A stretch of 41,956 nucleotides of DNA, taken from positions 1-41,956 of the forward strand of contig JAEYWL010000083.1 in NCBI GenBank assembly GCA_023428915.1. Reading direction: 5' to 3'. This document shows positions 7,660 through 16,200 of the stretch, one piece after another (position 1 is the stretch's first letter; every line of letters starts with the position of its first letter). Made by a program: the position numbers and the translations under genes. Under the pieces are notes generated by a model, which saw only the letters and a list, made by a program, of their open reading frames with translations, was not told where the DNA came from and did no database searches. This DNA comes from Verrucomicrobiota bacterium (GTDB taxonomy: Bacteria > Chlamydiota > Chlamydiia > Chlamydiales > JAEYWL01).

Positions 7660-9453
7660 ATGAAATTGTTGCGTTTTCTTTTAGTAGCGACTCTACTGAT
7701 TTCAAATACAGGCCTGTTTAGTGTCAATACTATATCTGAGGAAGACGCAGCTACTCTCGAAGTCTTTTTTCGTGCATTAGTTGCAGAATCTGAGGGCGGG
7801 TATGTTCTATTTAATCGAAAACCCATTTGTGCGAATGGCATTTTATTGAGCAAAAGCCGTACTGTAATGACTCCAGGCCATAAGATGGCTGTTGCGCTTT
7901 ACCAAGGACTCAAGGCATGGAAAAATTTTGAAAGCGATCGGCATGCTATTTTGATTCGAGCTTTTTCTAGCGATGGCGATTGCCAGAGTGTGATTATGCT
8001 CAATAAAGAGGAATTTTTAAAAACCGTAGCCGAAAATGCATCCTTGTTTCGCTATATTCTCGGGCCAACTATCACGCCTGAAAGTTTATTGAGAACCACT
8101 TTAAACGAAAAAAGCGATTTCTTTCGCATTTACAAAGATAATAAAGTTTTAATCGGCATCATTTTAGGGTTTGGCTTGGATAATGCACTTCTAGTAAGCC
8201 GCGAAGAAAACATCCAGTTAGCTTTTGATAGACTCTGTGAAAAACCGCCCTCGCAAAGAAGACAGGAGCTCATACCACACCTATCTCAAGAATGCAGGTA
8301 TTCGCTTTTTTTTGAAAGATCTCCTAAAGTAGATCCTGTTTTAGAACCGTCCTTGGGATTTAAGAGCATTAATGAAGAGTATCTGGCCATTCGCAATGGT
8401 ATCGAGTTGGCAAGCGAAAAACTATGTGCACAGCCTGCGGCTTTTTACTTTGGCTGGGCAAAAGATAATCCTAAAAATTTAACATTCATTTCAGAGTTGG
8501 AGGAAACTCAGGCCAAGATAAGAAAGCTATTGTGCTCTCCAAACTTTTTGACAGATGTACTTAAGCTTATTACTGGCAAAGAATTCAATTGTCAGGCACC
8601 TCTGTCCAAGAAGCTTTCGCTAAATGAAACGGAAGTAAAACAGGTTGATAAAATCTTGAGCAAGTGGGTTTGGAATAATATAAGTAAAGCAGACCCTGAA
8701 TTTTTCGATCATTTTACGCGAGGATTCATGGAGTTAAAGAGACAAAAGGGGTACCTTGATGAGAGGCTGATCGCAATAGAAAATAAAGATGAGATTCTGA
8801 ATGCGAAAAAGAATTTAGAAGCTTCGGAACGTTTTTTTTCTTCGCTTAAACAAAATCAAGATTATAGTTGTCTCGTTGAGAAACAGCTATATTTTCAAGA
8901 GATTAAACAAGGGCAAGGGGAGATTTTCGATAAGCCGCGTAAAATTTCCGTAACGTACCAGATATTTAATCCTGAAGGTATCGCAATTGCTGAAACTTCA
9001 TCTCAAGCATTAATAGACATTAACCAGACAATTCCGGGTTTTGCACATGGGTTGAAAGGCATGCATGTCGGCGGCATTCGTGAGATTTTTATTCACCCTG
9101 CTTTAGCATATGGCATTTACACGAATCATCAAAAGGGCATATATTTACGCGCTGTCGTTTCTCTTGAGGAGATTCATACAGAAGAGACAGAATTCCCAGA
9201 ACTTACGTTTTGCGACATGGAATTTTTACAGCAACCCGACTTTGATAAGGTATTTCAAGCGGGATACAATCAAATGGCCTATAATTGGGGATGCCGTATA
9301 GGTGAACATTTATCGAAAAGCAATTGGGTCAATCGGGAAACCATCTTAAAAGAACTTAAACTACTCCAATCACAACAAGTCTCGTTTCAAAAGTTGCATG
9401 AAGGTGAAGTGGATCTTATTAACAAAATCCACTGGAATATTTATTTTTCCTAA
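7660..9453 (+). CDS. Secreted protein with C-terminal FKBP-type prolyl isomerase domain
   Basis: A 597-residue protein with an N-terminal signal peptide (about 1-22), so periplasmic or exported. Residues about 405-505 form an FKBP-like domain: ISVTYQIFNPEG, then IPGFAHGLKGMHVGGIREIFIHP (I458 onward) and ALAYGIY, which match the core of Mip/FkpA proteins. Mip-type isomerases act on outer-membrane folding and in infection of host cells. The N-terminal 400 residues are not recognised; they contain several Cys and mostly helical sequence. A further 90 residues follow the FKBP part. The gene sits between the two copies of the abiEi leader repeat, so it is probably a later arrival and may be expressed from the duplicated leader region. 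Confidence 0.85.
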   Translation: MKLLRFLLVATLLISNTGLFSVNTISEEDAATLEVFFRALVAESEGGYVLFNRKPICANGILLSKSRTVMTPGHKMAVALYQGLKAWKNFESDRHAILIRAFSSDGDCQSVIMLNKEEFLKTVAENASLFRYILGPTITPESLLRTTLNEKSDFFRIYKDNKVLIGIILGFGLDNALLVSREENIQLAFDRLCEKPPSQRRQELIPHLSQECRYSLFFERSPKVDPVLEPSLGFKSINEEYLAIRNGIELASEKLCAQPAAFYFGWAKDNPKNLTFISELEETQAKIRKLLCSPNFLTDVLKLITGKEFNCQAPLSKKLSLNETEVKQVDKILSKWVWNNISKADPEFFDHFTRGFMELKRQKGYLDERLIAIENKDEILNAKKNLEASERFFSSLKQNQDYSCLVEKQLYFQEIKQGQGEIFDKPRKISVTYQIFNPEGIAIAETSSQALIDINQTIPGFAHGLKGMHVGGIREIFIHPALAYGIYTNHQKGIYLRAVVSLEEIHTEETEFPELTFCDMEFLQQPDFDKVFQAGYNQMAYNWGCRIGEHLSKSNWVNRETILKELKLLQSQQVSFQKLHEGEVDLINKIHWNIYFS

Positions 9454-9456
9454 ATT

Positions 9457-9501
9457 TGTAATATAAGCACTCGCTTGCATAAAATGAGTGCTTATATTAC
9501 A
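9457..9501. promoter_or_regulatory. Inverted repeat, candidate AbiEi operator (copy 2)
   Basis: The same 16-bp arms with 13-base spacer (9457-9472 and 9486-9501) end eight bases before the abiEi ATG. A repressor bound here would block the start of the toxin-antitoxin operon. No Shine-Dalgarno sequence is visible between it and the ATG. Confidence 0.55.
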
Positions 9502-9555
9502 AATGGTTTATGTCTACAGCAAAATACTTTCACATCCTTTCGCAATTTGCAGATC
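9457..9555 (+). repeat. 99-bp direct repeat, copy 2
   Basis: Second copy of 7333-7431 with four mismatches. Here it leads into the complete abiEi gene, so this is presumably the original location. Confidence 0.95.
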
Positions 9556-10094
9556 GCTCCTATTTTACTAATCGGGAAGCGCACAATTCAGGCGTTCCTT
9601 CCCGCATGCTTGCCTATTATGCCCAGGTTGGCAAATTGGAAAAAATCGCTCACGGCCTCTATCGTCTTCCCCGGGAGCGGCAAGAAACATCGCTTTTTCG
9701 CGATTTGTTCGAAACAGCAGCTACTGTTCCTCGTGGAATTATTTGCCTGCTTTCCGCTTTGCAAATTTATAATTTTACAGATCAAATTATGCGAGAGTTT
9801 TGGATTGCAATACCTAATCGCGATAAACCCCCTGTTAGGGCTTTGACGCGCTTTGTACGCATGCGCAATTGCACTTTAGGGCTTGCTACCTTAGCATTTG
9901 AAGGCTGGAGCCTGGCTATTTTTGATCGGGAAAGAACGGTGGTGGACACCTTTAGGTATTTAGATAAGGAAATCGCAATTAAAGCCCTTAAAGCCTACCT
10001 GGCGTCAGAAAATGTAGATCTTATTAAAATTACCGCTTATGCTCAAAAGTTGCGCGTAAATTTAGAGCCATACCTTTTGGCATTTACAACATAA
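9510..10094 (+). CDS. abiEi: AbiEi-type antitoxin and transcription regulator
   Basis: A 194-residue protein matching the AbiEi layout of type IV toxin-antitoxin systems. The N-terminal winged-helix part includes FTNREAHNSGVPSRMLAYYAQVGKLEKIAHGLYRLP, the typical wing motif. The antitoxin part follows with ICLLSALQIYNFTD and FDRERTVVDTFRY. In this family the protein represses its own operon and counters the AbiEii toxin without direct binding. It is separated by only two bases from the toxin gene. The start is fixed by its agreement with the truncated copy upstream and by the family N-terminus. Confidence 0.93.
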   Translation: MSTAKYFHILSQFADRSYFTNREAHNSGVPSRMLAYYAQVGKLEKIAHGLYRLPRERQETSLFRDLFETAATVPRGIICLLSALQIYNFTDQIMREFWIAIPNRDKPPVRALTRFVRMRNCTLGLATLAFEGWSLAIFDRERTVVDTFRYLDKEIAIKALKAYLASENVDLIKITAYAQKLRVNLEPYLLAFTT

Positions 10095-10096
10095 TT

Positions 10097-10945
10097 ATGG
10101 AAAAACAACTTACAAAGCAATTAGAGCAGATTGCCAGGCTTAAAAAAATTAGCTTAGCTGAAGTGTGGCAAGCTGTTTTTCTGGAGCGCTTTTTAGTGCG
10201 CATTGAGCAATCGCCATACAAGCAGCAGTTTGTTTTAAAAGGCGGCAGTTTGTTGGCCAGGCTTCTGCCATTGGAGCGTGAAACGCGCGATATCGATTTT
10301 CAAGTGGAGCAAATTCTCAATAATGCTCCAGATCTGCTTGCCATTATGGAGCATATCGTTTCTATGCCAGTGGCAGATGGATTTTCTTTTAAAAATGTAA
10401 AGTCCGAAACCGTTACCCATTTTCATACCAAATACCCCGAAGCGCAAATCCGCGTCGACGCTAGTTTTGGTTCGGTGCGTTCGCGCCTATTTATCGATCT
10501 GGGCTTTGGGGAACAACTCACAGCCAAAGAACAGCCGCTCGGCCTTCTGCAAGATGCAAGCGGCTGTCCCCTATTTGAAGAAAGCGTTAAGCTCTATTGC
10601 TCAACTTTAGAAACAATATTTGCAGAAAAGCTAGAGACTGTAACTTCAAGGGGAGCTGCTAACAGCCGCATGAAAGATTACCATGATCTATATGCCATCG
10701 TAAAAAAAGCACCTGCTTGCAGCGTGCAATTTCACGAAAGCCTGCAAAAGGTATTTTCCCTTCGTAATACTCAACAGCAAATCCCCTTGCAGTTCTCAGA
10801 CAAGGAAACACAATCCTTGCAGAAAAGCTGGCAGCGCTATTGCATCGGCCTTTCCAAGAAAAACAAACTTCCCAAGTCTTTCTCTGAAATCCTCGAAGCA
10901 ATCAATAGCTTTATTTCACACCTAATTATAGAAAAAAATCCTTGA
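10097..10945 (+). CDS. abiEii: AbiEii-type nucleotidyltransferase toxin
   Basis: A 282-residue DNA polymerase beta-type nucleotidyltransferase. The catalytic signature is present: KGGSLLARL (K48, G49, G50, S51), then RETRDIDFQ with the metal-binding pair D65 and D67. YCSTLETIFAEKLETV and SRMKDYHDLYAI (about 174-202) correspond to the other conserved AbiEii blocks. Relatives modify tRNA or nucleotides and stop growth, and some give abortive infection against phage. All key residues are intact, so the toxin is probably active. It forms a two-gene operon with abiEi and ends one base before the converging gene at 10947. Confidence 0.93.
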   Translation: MEKQLTKQLEQIARLKKISLAEVWQAVFLERFLVRIEQSPYKQQFVLKGGSLLARLLPLERETRDIDFQVEQILNNAPDLLAIMEHIVSMPVADGFSFKNVKSETVTHFHTKYPEAQIRVDASFGSVRSRLFIDLGFGEQLTAKEQPLGLLQDASGCPLFEESVKLYCSTLETIFAEKLETVTSRGAANSRMKDYHDLYAIVKKAPACSVQFHESLQKVFSLRNTQQQIPLQFSDKETQSLQKSWQRYCIGLSKKNKLPKSFSEILEAINSFISHLIIEKNP

Positions 10946-10946
10946 T

Positions 10947-12476
10947 TTATTCGTAATAAAAATGGGGCATAAGCAATCCAGGATCAACTTCAAAAACTTT
11001 ACTGAATTCATTAGCAATTTGCTCTGTAACCAGTTTCGCTCGACTTTCTATTCTTGAAATTGTCGATTGGCTTGCTGCTGCATTGGGAAAAATTTCTGCA
11101 ATTGCTTCGCCAAGCTCTCTCTGCGTCCAACCCCTTATCGTACGAAGTTCTTTTATTATCTGTGCCCGTGCGTATGTTTCTTGTGTACGCAAGTTTCTCA
11201 TATCTTCACAAATTTCCCGAACGAGTGAGTTGATTTTTCTTTCATGTGCAGAGAGTAATTCTCTAGTTTTATAATATTTTACCTTGGCGTTTCCGTCGAG
11301 TTGTGCCTTATAATTGGCTGGTGAAAAATTTAACAGTTTTTCAAGCCTTTGCTTATTTTCTCTAGTTCTTGCCTGTTTAATTAGAGTTGTTCTAAACGCG
11401 GCTAAAAAGTGGTCTGGTTTTCGATTGTTATTTCCTTTTTTTATTTCCCTAAGGATTTTTTTACTCTTGTTTTCAATTTTTTGAATCAAAGATGATTGAT
11501 CGATTTGGCAATTTCTGATGGCTGCATAACGCATTTGCAAAATTTTTCGCTGCGATTTTTGACTCTTGGTGCCATCTTCAAGTTTAAGGTTGAGAAATTT
11601 CTCTAAAAACTGCGGGTCGTTTTCAATGGTTTCTTGTATCTCTGTATAATATTTTTTGTAATAACACAAAACTTCCAAGATTTCTGATTTGCTTTTCTTG
11701 TTATTTTCTAAATAGTGAATAGCAGAATTAACTTCATCGAGGGCTGTTCGAATATACTTTTCCATGCCTTGGTCGGGAGTAATTAGACCTTGGGCGTTTT
11801 TGTTGATAAGCTTATTCCCCCTTTCTCTTAATTGGGATTGTTTAGTCATTTCCCCGACAAATCGGTCTGCATCGTTAACCCATCTGGGCATATTCATAGT
11901 AGAGTTAACAGTCCTATAGTAATCAGTGCCTTTTAGGAAAACAAAACCATCAGGTTTGGGGATTTTACCCTCTTTATATTTTTGCCATTTTTTATTGTCA
12001 TAGGCGACCAGACAAGGGTTTCCACTGCTGTGAGCAGCTTGACGAACTACATACTTATGTCGGGAACCATTTTTTTTCATTACAATGGCATCGGTACCCT
12101 CGCCTTGGTCTTGCGCGCCAACGCTTTCAAAGTGAAGTTCTGTTTTATGGCTCACAATCATTTGTTGAAAAAAGAAGAGCACATTTCTTTCAATATGCTC
12201 TCTCATCATCCCGCGATATTCTTTGATAACAACATGAGGTTGAGGAATGACTTTTACAGAACGGGGATTGGCGCGGGAGTAATCAACCAGGCTAGGATCT
12301 TTTCCTAAGTGATCGTGTGGTTGGAAATTGATTTTTTGTTTGCTGCTTTTATCCTGATAGACGTTATCTGTACGAGAACAAGTTTCGCTGAGTACAGGAG
12401 CATACTTGTCTCTTTCTTGTTTAACATATACAGGGCCAATATTTGGAGTTGCTTGGACTGCATAAAAATCTGGCAT
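10947..12476 (-). CDS. Long protein with C-terminal XRE helix-turn-helix
   Basis: The start is ATG 12476 (509 residues), because GAGG lies seven bases upstream; a start at 12506 would add ten residues with no ribosome site. The last 70 residues form a Cro/C1-type helix-turn-helix: IKELRTIRGWTQRELGEAIA, then ASQSTISRIESRAKLV, ending with VFEVDPGLLMPHFYYE. About 430 residues before it are unrecognised, Lys/Arg/Asn rich, with a basic helical middle and no membrane segment. Fusion of a DNA-binding tail to a long N-terminal part is uncommon. It converges on the AbiE operon and could belong to the same accessory island. A nested palindrome lies upstream and may be its own operator. Confidence 0.85.
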   Translation of the reverse strand: MPDFYAVQATPNIGPVYVKQERDKYAPVLSETCSRTDNVYQDKSSKQKINFQPHDHLGKDPSLVDYSRANPRSVKVIPQPHVVIKEYRGMMREHIERNVLFFFQQMIVSHKTELHFESVGAQDQGEGTDAIVMKKNGSRHKYVVRQAAHSSGNPCLVAYDNKKWQKYKEGKIPKPDGFVFLKGTDYYRTVNSTMNMPRWVNDADRFVGEMTKQSQLRERGNKLINKNAQGLITPDQGMEKYIRTALDEVNSAIHYLENNKKSKSEILEVLCYYKKYYTEIQETIENDPQFLEKFLNLKLEDGTKSQKSQRKILQMRYAAIRNCQIDQSSLIQKIENKSKKILREIKKGNNNRKPDHFLAAFRTTLIKQARTRENKQRLEKLLNFSPANYKAQLDGNAKVKYYKTRELLSAHERKINSLVREICEDMRNLRTQETYARAQIIKELRTIRGWTQRELGEAIAEIFPNAAASQSTISRIESRAKLVTEQIANEFSKVFEVDPGLLMPHFYYE

Positions 12477-12535
12477 AATAAAACCTCTATCTAATTTTTT
12501 TCTCAACAGGCATTACAATTCAGAAATCGCGGAAT

Positions 12536-12576
12536 ACCTTCACATGATGACGAAATTTCGTCACTGAAATGAAGGT
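12536..12576. promoter_or_regulatory. Nested inverted repeat upstream of the HTH gene
   Basis: The inner palindrome TGACGAAATTTCGTCA (12548-12563) is perfect. The outer arms ACCTTCA (12536-12542) and TGAAGGT (12570-12576) surround it. It lies 60-100 bases before the HTH start and 13 bases beyond the end of the minus-strand gene at 12589. It may be an operator for the XRE protein or a terminator for the upstream gene. Confidence 0.6.
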
Positions 12577-12588
12577 TTTTATGTGTAT

Positions 12589-13149
12589 CTATCGATGCAT
12601 GCGGTCGGGGTGCAGAATGTAATCGTCAAGGATGCCAATGACTTCTTTATCAGCAACTTTAAGAGCGGCTTCGGCTATCGGTGCAACATAGCGTTTCCAG
12701 GAATCTTCATCCTGTAAACACCAAAAGCTGCGCTTTAAGGCTGCCGCATCATTATTATAAGCTGCTTGTAAGATCTCGAAGACGATATTGTGGATCTCCG
12801 GCCGATGGTTAAGTTCAGCAATGGATGTCAATTTGCGCCCCGTTAAGGCGGCAAACTGGGGATTAACGGCTAACAGGGTGCGTTGGTCTGTAAAATCAGC
12901 TGGCTTGGTAAAAAGAGAAGTGCCCAGAAACAAAATGCCTTGTGCAAATAAGACTACGCCAAATGCCAAAAGACCCCAGGAAAGCATGCCGCTTAAGAAA
13001 ATTGAAGCTCCTGCCGCTAAGGCGCCAAATTTGGCCAATGCGCCGCTGCAGAAGATCTCCACTTTACGCGTATGCCAATTTACTTTGAGTACATCCCAAG
13101 AAAATGTTGGATAAATCTTTGAGCTATCAGTTATATTAGGAACTTTCAT
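12589..13149 (-). CDS. Inc-like membrane protein with bilobed hydrophobic region
   Basis: A 186-residue protein. Residues about 35-80 form two closely spaced hydrophobic helices (ALAKFGALAAGASIFLSG and WGLLAFGVVLFAQGILFLG) joined by a very short turn. Chlamydial inclusion-membrane proteins use this bilobed pattern to sit in the host vacuole membrane with both ends facing the host cytosol. The rest is soluble and helical. No sequence family is recognised. It is transcribed away from the Rhs gene, with 101 bases between them. It could also be an ordinary inner-membrane protein. Confidence 0.8.
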   Translation of the reverse strand: MKVPNITDSSKIYPTFSWDVLKVNWHTRKVEIFCSGALAKFGALAAGASIFLSGMLSWGLLAFGVVLFAQGILFLGTSLFTKPADFTDQRTLLAVNPQFAALTGRKLTSIAELNHRPEIHNIVFEILQAAYNNDAAALKRSFWCLQDEDSWKRYVAPIAEAALKVADKEVIGILDDYILHPDRMHR

Positions 13150-13250
13150 TAGGCCTGCATTTGTTAGTTAAATCGAGAGTGTATACTAAATAAAACAAAA
13201 TAACAATGCTAATTCAATATAAATAAATAAATTCACATAATACTTTTTAC

Positions 13251-16200
13251 ATGAACAGAACATTATACATCATTATCTCAGCGCTCCTTTTTCCTTTATA
13301 TCTATGCGCCTGCGAACCTGTGCTTACGCCTCATCATGTCAACGTGCTTACCGGGCAATTGGAATTAGCTGAACAGGAAATTTGTTTGCCGGGGCCTTTA
13401 CCTTTGGTTATAGAGCGCAGCTGGGGGAGGAAGGTAGAAAATGCTGGAGAAGTTTTCGGCTGGCAGATTACGGCAAGGCCAAATGGAACCTGCGCCGGCG
13501 GGTTAAAAACAGAGCTCTCATGTACATATCAGGGGCAGTTTGACAAATTCACTATTTTAGGATTAACAGGCAAGGCAAAGTTTGGCGAAGTGTATTTGCA
13601 GGACCAGCGTTTAAGTTCCCATCTTGGACATGTTGTACAATATGCCATTGAACAAGGCTTATTAAGCAAAGCAAGTTATGAGGACGGCAGCAGCGTTTCC
13701 TATGCTTATTGCCAGCACCCTCTTACGCGCCAGCCGCTGCTTGCTGTAATTGAACGCGAGAATGGCCAGCGGCTGCAGAATGAGTACTATGTATTGGGTT
13801 ATAATCAGCTGCAAGACAGAGTTATTGAGATTCAGGATATCAGGGATAAAAGGATAGGGCGCATCAAAACGCAAAAAGCCGCTATAGGCAGTCCTGAAAC
13901 GTTGGAAATCGTTGCGGAGTTTGAGTATTTTGACGATCATACAGTCGTTTGGGATAATGCTGGTGCTAAAACAGTTTATAGGTACTCAGCGCAGGGAGAT
14001 AGGGTTGTTGCTATTGAAGAGTATTTAGCTGATGAAGGGGTAAATAGCCTTTATCGGGTAAAAGAATATTTATGGGGCTATGATTCAGCAGAGCCGCAGC
14101 TGATTGCTGAGATGGTTAAAACAGCCGAAGGCATAACCTTGGCCTGTAAAACTTTTGCCTATGGCCAAAATGGGCAATTAATCCAGGAAACTTTGTGGGG
14201 AAACCTCACGGGATTATCGGCGCCTGCCATATCTTTAAATTGCGACGGCTGGCCTGATGAGCTGGCTACAGAGCACTATTCTCTATACCGTTCATATGAC
14301 CAGGCAAATAGGTTATTGGAAAAATGGGAAGACAATGGGCGCAGGGAAAGCTACCTGTATGACCCGGCTACCGGCTTGCTTGCATCAAGAAAAAATAGTT
14401 TCGAGGATGCTGTTTTATATAGCGCTAGCTACTTCTACAACGAAGAGGGTATTTTAACAGAGGTAATTGAAGAAGAGGAAGCTTCCCGTCAAAGGAAGGT
14501 AATGAGCCTGTCCGATCAGCCTGAAACTTATGGCATGCCCGTGATACAGGAAGAATTTTCAGGCGAAGGCGAAGAGATGCCCTTAAGAACCTTGCTTAAA
14601 GTTTATTCAAATAGGGCCCAGCTTGTGCAGCAAAGAATCTTTAACGCACAAGGTGAATGTATAGAAGAGTCCAATGCCGATTTCGATAGTTTAGGAAGAG
14701 TATTGCAAACAGGGAATTCGTTCGGCCAGGAAGCTGCTTTTACTTACGATCTACAGGGCAATTGCATTTTCGATTATGAGGCCCTTTCCGGCATGCAGCA
14801 TGCCTATTCCTATGATTTGATGAACAGAAAAACCTATCAGCAGGAAATTGATGCCAAAGGGCATTATACATGCAATACTTATACCTATGGTTCAGGCAAT
14901 AAACCTATTGCTAGTGTGAATAGCGATGGGCAAACCATCCGCTACGTTTATGACTCGCTGGGAAGGCTTATAGCTGCCATTTATCCCGCTTGCATGGATG
15001 AAGAAGGCAATGCAGTTCAGCCTACAGTGAGCCAGCTTTATGATCTGCAGGATAACCTTACAGATGTGATTGACCCTAAAGGATTTATAACTAAAATCCG
15101 CTATACAGCCCGCGCACAACCATCTGAAATTCAGTATGCAGATGGTTCCACAGAGGCATTTGTTTACAACCTTGATGGCTCGATGCACTATTCGATTTCT
15201 AAAGCTGGTGTAAAGACGGTATACCAATACGATCAAAAAGGGCGGGTTGTCGGGGAAGATGAAATTGGCGGTTTTTCACTGCCATGCGCTCTGAATATGT
15301 GCTGCCAAATCGAAACACCTCATTTTCAAGAGCACTTGTGGGTAGCTCATGAGCTGTTAATAGTCAATAAAACAGCTGCAGTACTTGATAATGGCACATT
15401 TGTTGAAACCACCATAGATGCTTTAGGAAGGCCTATAGAAACAATTCATTTTGGAAAAAATAAGGGTATTCTGGCCAAGCAGGAGTACCGGTATGATTTG
15501 GCGGGTAATAAAGCCTGGCAAAAGGAAGGCGCTTACCATGCGGGGGAATTGCTTGAAGAAACAGTTACCCGATGGTATTACGGTCCTTGCAACCGCTTGG
15601 AGAAAAAAATTGAACACGCCGGGCAAGCCAGGGAAAAAGTGACGGCCTACCGCTATAATGCTGCCGGAGAGTTAGTGGAGATTGTTAAACCGGACGGGGT
15701 CTCGATTTATTGGGAATACAGCAATGGCAACATTGAGAGCATGTTTGCTTCCGACGGTTCGTTTGCCTATCAATATAATTATGATCAGTATGGCAATATC
15801 ACCCATATGGAAGACCTCGCCCATTCTTATACAGGTGTCAGAATATTTAATGCCGATGCAAAACTGGCAGAGGAGCTGCTGGGGAATGGTTTGCAGATCG
15901 CCAAGGAATACGATAGCCTGGGCAGGCCGGTACAACTGCATCTTCCTGACGGCAGCAATATTGTGTATTCCTACAATGACCAAGGCCTGGCAAAAGTCGT
16001 CAAGAATGGCAGCCATGGAAAAGCTGATTATGCCTTTGAAATTACAGCCAGAGATGATCAAGGCCGCCCGACCAGCATGCAAATGATCGGGCAGCTGGGT
16101 GAACTATGCTGCTCCTGGGATGAAACTGGGCATTGCACGGCCATAGAGTCGCCTTATTGGTCGGAAAGCATTGAAATTGCCAATGGCAAACTGCAGAAGC

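Noticed and set aside
7333..9555. Direct repeats as phage or element attachment sites
   Set aside because: No integrase, tRNA or phage gene is nearby, and the repeat includes abiEi coding sequence.
9475..9846. 123-codon frame overlapping abiEi
   Set aside because: It starts inside the inverted repeat, lies in another frame of a clear AbiEi gene and has no recognisable content.
15672..16086. Open frames of about 135 codons on both strands inside the Rhs gene
   Set aside because: They are shadows of the repetitive Rhs coding sequence and resemble no protein.
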